A stretch of 8,592 bases of DNA from positions 1 to 8,592 of the forward strand of contig JAJYZK010000115.1 of assembly GCA_021799945.1 (NCBI GenBank), in the 5' to 3' direction. The notes beneath the pieces were generated by a model that saw nothing but the letters and a program-made list of their open reading frames with translations, did not search any database and was not told the origin of the DNA. This DNA comes from Acidobacteriota bacterium. Its GTDB lineage: Bacteria; Acidobacteriota; Terriglobia; Terriglobales; Acidobacteriaceae. The position numbers and the translations under genes are program-made. Positions 5,392-8,592 of the stretch are shown here, one piece after another. The stretch's first letter is position 1. Every line of letters begins with the position of its first letter.

Positions 5392-7674
5392 TCAGAACTC
5401 GTCGTAGGCAACGTGGTCCGCGGGCACGCCAAGCTCCCGCAGCATTTGCGTGCAGGCCTTGATCATCATGGGCGGGCCGCACAAGTAGTATTCGGCCGCC
5501 TGCGGTCCCGGGTGCTCCCGGAGATAGCCCTGCAGCAGCACCTCGTGGATAAAGCCGCGAGCGCCGGTCCAGCCGTCTTCCGGCAGGGGAGAAGAAAGCG
5601 CCAGGTGGAAGCTGAAGTTGCGGTGAGCCTCCGCCAGCGCCTCGAAATAGTCGGCATAGAAAATCTCCTGCCGGGAACGGGCGCCGTACCAGAAGCTGAC
5701 CCGGCGCGCCGTATCTTCCGTCTCCAGCAGGTGCGAGAGATGCGCGCGCAACGGAGCCATTCCGGCGCCCCCGCCGACGTAGATCATCTCCCGCTGCGTG
5801 GGCTTGATGTGGAAGTCGCCGAAGGGACCGATGGCGCTGACCACATCGCCGGGTTTCAGGCTGTACATGTAGCTCGAGCCCACTCCCGGGGGGCAATCCT
5901 GGCCGGGCGGAGGGGTGGCGATGCGCACGTTGAAGCGCAGCGTGCCTTCGGTCGCCAGATTGCTCGCGAGCGAATAATTGTTGCGCCGGCCAGACGCCGG
6001 ATTCCGAGCGACCAGATCGAAGACATGCTGCGCCTCCCAAACGCTGCGGTAGGGTTCGGGAATGTCAAAATCGCGGAAGCGAATCTGGTCATAGGCCGGT
6101 ATGTCGAACTGCAGATAGTCGCCCGGGGTGAACGGGATCTCTTCTTCGCCCACTTCCGGCGCCAGCACCAGCTCCTTGATAAAGGTGGCCACACTCGTAT
6201 TGCCGGCGACTTTGAATCGATACTCCTTCGGCTCGCGGGCGCCCGCTCCTCCCGGTTTGCAAACGTTGATCTGCAGCAATCCGCTCCGCTCCTGAATCGG
6301 GTAGGTGACCAGTCCGCGGCAGGCCGGCGCGCGGGCCGGTGAGCCGTCGGCGAGATGGAAACGACCGTTATGCTTGGCGCACTCGATCACTCCGTCCTTC
6401 ACCAGGCCCTCCGCAAGGTGCGCGTTGCCATGCGTGCAGATGCCTTCGGTCGCAAACAGGCGGCCATCTTCATCCCGATAAAGCGCATAGGTCTTCTTAC
6501 CGTGATCGCAGCGAATGACCTCGCCGGGCGACAGTTCGCCGGCCCCGCATACCGAGACCCAGCCTTCCGAGCCCGGGGGCGCGGCGGGTGCATAGACGCC
6601 ATCGGTCACCCCCTTTCGCGGCTCCGGCAGCCGGCGCTTGACGTGATACGCCGGATCCTTCGCCTGACGCAGTATGGCCGGCGCAATCTCCTTCCAGGCC
6701 GCAAACAGGCTGGGGTACGGGGTGGGGCAGTCGTCCTTCACCGCCTCATGCAACCTGGGCAGGGCGTGGTAGGGGACCAGCGGAAACATGTGATGTTCAA
6801 TGTGGTAATTCATGTTCCAGTACAGATAGCGGTGCGCCGGATTCATGTATACGGTTCGGCAGTTGAGCCGGTGGTCGAGAACGTTTTCCGCCAGCCCCGC
6901 ATGCTGCGTCATTCCGTAAACAACCATCAGCCATGTGCCGAACAGGTTGGTGAGGCCGATGAGCATGAGTGGCAGAATCGACCTGCGCTGGATGGACCAC
7001 AGGATTACCCCGGCATAGATGGCCAGGGATATGCGCGCGCGGCGGAAGACCTTGGCGAACTCCGTGGGCGGAATGTAGGTCTTTTCCTCGGCGGAAATGC
7101 GCCCGAGGGAGTGCATGGCCAGATGGCGGAAATATTTGGGGTAGTTTCCCAGATTGAAAAAGGAGCCGAGGATCCTGGGTATCGACGGCGGACGGGGCAC
7201 GGCAATTTCCGGGTCGCGTCCGACGACGATGGTGTCGCTGTGATGGCGGGTATGGCTCCATCGCCAGACGGTAGACTCCCGCATCACCATGAAGGAGGCG
7301 ATTTCGTACAGCACGGCGTTCATCCAGTCGGTTTTGAAGGCCGTGCCGTGTCCCGTCTCATGCCAGCGGGAGTCCGACGTGGAGGCATACAGGACGCTGT
7401 AGACGGCGTAGGGAAGGGCGGCCCACCAGCTTCCCCATAGCGCCCAGGTGGCCCACCCGCTAGCGAAGATCAGCGCGAACCAGAGAGCGGTATCGCGCAG
7501 GGCGGGGCCGTCGCGACGCTCCAGAAGCGACCGCATGGCGGCGCGCGGGACGGGGCATTGGTACCAGTCCGCCTCGGCAAGTCCCCGCTCCACGGCCAGA
7601 GCGGCGTTCACACCGATGAGGCTGTAGTCCGGCGCGGGCTCCCGCCGAGCGATGGTTTGCGTTTCGGTTGGCAT
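5392..7674 (-). CDS. Self-sufficient MocD-MocE-type oxygenase fused to an NqrF-like reductase
   Basis: This 760-residue protein joins three modules. (a) About 55-345 is a membrane fatty acid desaturase/hydroxylase domain (PF00487 type). Hydrophobic stretches lie at 62-97 and 212-256, and the three di-iron histidine boxes are HETGH (105-109), HTRHH (141-145) and HIEHH (291-295), plus His258 in TQHAG. (b) About 371-471 is a Rieske [2Fe-2S] ferredoxin with Cys413-x-His415 and Cys432-x2-His435 (CTHG...CAKHNGRF), the MocE type. (c) About 484-760 is an FAD/NAD(P)H reductase resembling NqrF after its ferredoxin domain: RFRDFDIPEPYR (532-543), VRIATPPP, SSYMYSLKPGD, GGGAGMAPLRAH (634-645), FWYGARS, PLPEDGWTG and CGPP (732-735). 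The predicted electron path is NADH, FAD, Rieske cluster, di-iron centre, O2. Rhizobial mocDEF, as separate genes, demethylate 3-O-methyl-scyllo-inosamine; the substrate here is unknown and could be a lipid. Start: ATG at 7674 has AAGGGA five bases upstream; the open frame extends to 8058 but overlaps the divergent kinase gene. Confidence 0.92.
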   Translation of the reverse strand: MPTETQTIARREPAPDYSLIGVNAALAVERGLAEADWYQCPVPRAAMRSLLERRDGPALRDTALWFALIFASGWATWALWGSWWAALPYAVYSVLYASTSDSRWHETGHGTAFKTDWMNAVLYEIASFMVMRESTVWRWSHTRHHSDTIVVGRDPEIAVPRPPSIPRILGSFFNLGNYPKYFRHLAMHSLGRISAEEKTYIPPTEFAKVFRRARISLAIYAGVILWSIQRRSILPLMLIGLTNLFGTWLMVVYGMTQHAGLAENVLDHRLNCRTVYMNPAHRYLYWNMNYHIEHHMFPLVPYHALPRLHEAVKDDCPTPYPSLFAAWKEIAPAILRQAKDPAYHVKRRLPEPRKGVTDGVYAPAAPPGSEGWVSVCGAGELSPGEVIRCDHGKKTYALYRDEDGRLFATEGICTHGNAHLAEGLVKDGVIECAKHNGRFHLADGSPARAPACRGLVTYPIQERSGLLQINVCKPGGAGAREPKEYRFKVAGNTSVATFIKELVLAPEVGEEEIPFTPGDYLQFDIPAYDQIRFRDFDIPEPYRSVWEAQHVFDLVARNPASGRRNNYSLASNLATEGTLRFNVRIATPPPGQDCPPGVGSSYMYSLKPGDVVSAIGPFGDFHIKPTQREMIYVGGGAGMAPLRAHLSHLLETEDTARRVSFWYGARSRQEIFYADYFEALAEAHRNFSFHLALSSPLPEDGWTGARGFIHEVLLQGYLREHPGPQAAEYYLCGPPMMIKACTQMLRELGVPADHVAYDEF

Positions 7675-7797
7675 GTCAATCCCTTCCCGCGATGCCAAAT
7701 TCCCTGCCCGACTATCCCACCTGAAAACTATGCTAAACCCGACCGGCATCGGGACGGTGAGGCCCTGGCGCGGCGAAGCTATAGTAAGAGCGAACTT
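7675..7797. promoter_or_regulatory. Divergent promoter region between fused oxygenase and ribokinase
   Basis: This 123-base gap must hold the starts for both divergent genes. The oxygenase ribosome site reads AAGGGA on the minus strand (7680-7685). For the kinase, AAGAG (7786-7790) precedes ATG 7798 by seven bases. TATAGT (7780-7785) and TATGCT (7729-7734) resemble -10 boxes, but TATAGT lies too close to the ATG to be comfortable and neither has a good -35 partner. The inverted repeat CCCGA (7738-7742)/TCGGG (7749-7753) could be an operator half-site pair. Only the layout is firm; individual sites are guesses. Confidence 0.4.
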
Positions 7798-8592
7798 ATG
7801 CCGCGAAGTGCAGAGAGCGGAAGGGCCTCCTCCGGGAAACCGATCGTTGTCGTGGGAAGCATCAATATCGACTTGGTTGCGACCTGCGAGCGGCTCCCCG
7901 GAATCGGCGAAACCGTCCTGGGTTCCGCATTTCACACCTATCCAGGCGGCAAGGGGGCCAATCAGGCGGTCGCCGCAGCCAGGCTCGGCCACACCGTTCG
8001 CATGATCGGCCGCGTCGGCGACGACGCCTTCGGGCCCCAGCTCCTGGCCGGCCTGCATGAGGCGGGCGTCGACGTGCGGGGCGTGGCGACTTCGCCGGGA
8101 AGCTCCGGAGCCGCGGTCATCCTGGTGAGCCGCGGCGGGGAGAATCGCATCGTCGTCACTCCCGGAGCGAACGCCGCTCTCAGCCCCGCCGATCTGGAGG
8201 GGAGGCTAGCCCTCATTCGCTCCGCCGGCATCGTTCTCACCCAGCTTGAAATACCCCTGGAGACTGTGGCGCATCTGGCCCGCATCTGCCGCCGCGAGAA
8301 GATCCCCCTGATGCTCGACCCGGCGCCGGCGCGCGCGCTGCCGCGAGAATTGCTGGAGCAGGTGGACTGGTTTACGCCGAATGAGAGCGAGGCAGCCATA
8401 CTCCTGGGCTGCGCCGGCGAGACGAGCTGCACACGAACTCCTGCCGCCGCGGCGGCGGCGCTGCTGCAACGGGGGGTAAAGGGAGTGGCGCTCAAGCTTG
8501 GCGAGCGGGGGGCCTATCTGGCCTCCCAATCCGGTCTTGCCCGATCGATCCGGCCATTCGCGGTGAGCGCTGTGGATTCAACCGCGGCGGGA
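7798..8592 (+). CDS. rbsK: Ribokinase (PfkB family), cut by the window's right edge
   Basis: The first 265 codons of a PfkB-family sugar kinase are present, and the reading frame is still open at the window end. Ribokinase phosphorylates D-ribose to ribose 5-phosphate with ATP in the cytoplasm. Visible blocks are the opening strand IVVVGSINIDLV (16-27), PGGKGANQAVAAARLG (49-64, PfkB signature 1 and sugar-binding loop), GRVGDDAFG (71-79), LDPAPA (173-178), NESEA (195-199) and the start of the second signature DSTAAG (260-265). The window stops just before the expected catalytic Asp. These features favour ribokinase over fructokinase or the inositol-pathway kinase IolC, but sugar specificity is not proven. 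ATG 7798 gives an N-terminal tail of about 15 residues before the first strand; AAGAG lies upstream at good spacing. It is divergent from the fused oxygenase, so a shared regulator is possible but unproven. Confidence 0.88.
   Translation, partial: MPRSAESGRASSGKPIVVVGSINIDLVATCERLPGIGETVLGSAFHTYPGGKGANQAVAAARLGHTVRMIGRVGDDAFGPQLLAGLHEAGVDVRGVATSPGSSGAAVILVSRGGENRIVVTPGANAALSPADLEGRLALIRSAGIVLTQLEIPLETVAHLARICRREKIPLMLDPAPARALPRELLEQVDWFTPNESEAAILLGCAGETSCTRTPAAAAAALLQRGVKGVALKLGERGAYLASQSGLARSIRPFAVSAVDSTAAG

Noticed and set aside
4876..6342. Plus-strand open frame spanning ctaA's end and the fused oxygenase
   Set aside because: It crosses the convergent boundary of two recognised genes and shows no motif; a shadow frame.
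6355..7440. Plus-strand open frame opposite the desaturase module
   Set aside because: It lies antisense to conserved histidine boxes and has no recognisable product.
7675..8058. N-terminal extension of the fused oxygenase to 888 residues
   Set aside because: The extra 128 codons are antisense to the start of the ribokinase gene and show no domain; the start at 7674 has a ribosome site and begins a normal MocD-like N-terminus.
1..8592. tRNA, rRNA, CRISPR array, riboswitch or transposase gene
   Set aside because: I saw no cloverleaf, spaced direct repeats, known aptamer core or transposase motif on either strand by eye.

Overview
This GC-rich window holds six protein-coding genes in ordinary bacterial order. 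It most likely comes from an Acidobacteriota (Terriglobia-like) genome. The evidence is the style of the ProC, CtaA and DUF885 proteins, a Fis-type AAA+ regulator without a receiver domain, and an intergenic palindrome of the CCTTCGACTCC...CTCAGGATGA kind that I associate with such genomes. The assignment is an inference from pattern and was not tested by a search.

Layout. (1) 57-1142 (+) encodes a small NtrC-like AAA+/Fis-HTH regulator whose ATPase and sigma-54 contact motifs are badly eroded. (2) 1143-1552 is a 410-base gap. It carries a 127-bp element with 20-base terminal inverted repeats that overlaps the regulator's stop codon, then a second palindromic repeat, then a C-rich leader. (3) 1553-3367 (+) encodes an exported DUF885 metal-dependent hydrolase-like protein, best started at a TTG. 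Sixteen bases later comes proC (3384-4223, +), pyrroline-5-carboxylate reductase. After 116 bases comes ctaA (4340-5296, +), heme A synthase. (4) Convergent to these, 5392-7674 (-) encodes a 760-residue three-part enzyme: a membrane di-iron desaturase/hydroxylase of the MocD kind, a MocE-type Rieske [2Fe-2S] ferredoxin, and an FAD/NADH reductase that closely resembles the C-terminal part of NqrF. (5) Divergent from it, 7798-8592 (+) is the start of a ribokinase gene that runs off the right edge.

How the genes relate. DUF885-proC may be co-transcribed, with ctaA possibly following. ProC makes proline and CtaA makes heme A for an aa3-type oxidase, so the cluster looks like housekeeping genes placed side by side rather than one pathway. 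The fused oxygenase is the most unusual object. NADH to FAD to Rieske cluster to di-iron centre is a complete electron path in one polypeptide, so it should be a self-sufficient membrane oxygenase or desaturase. The separate-gene counterpart, mocDEF, is known from rhizopine (3-O-methyl-scyllo-inosamine) demethylation in rhizobia. Nothing else here points to rhizopine use, so the substrate is open.
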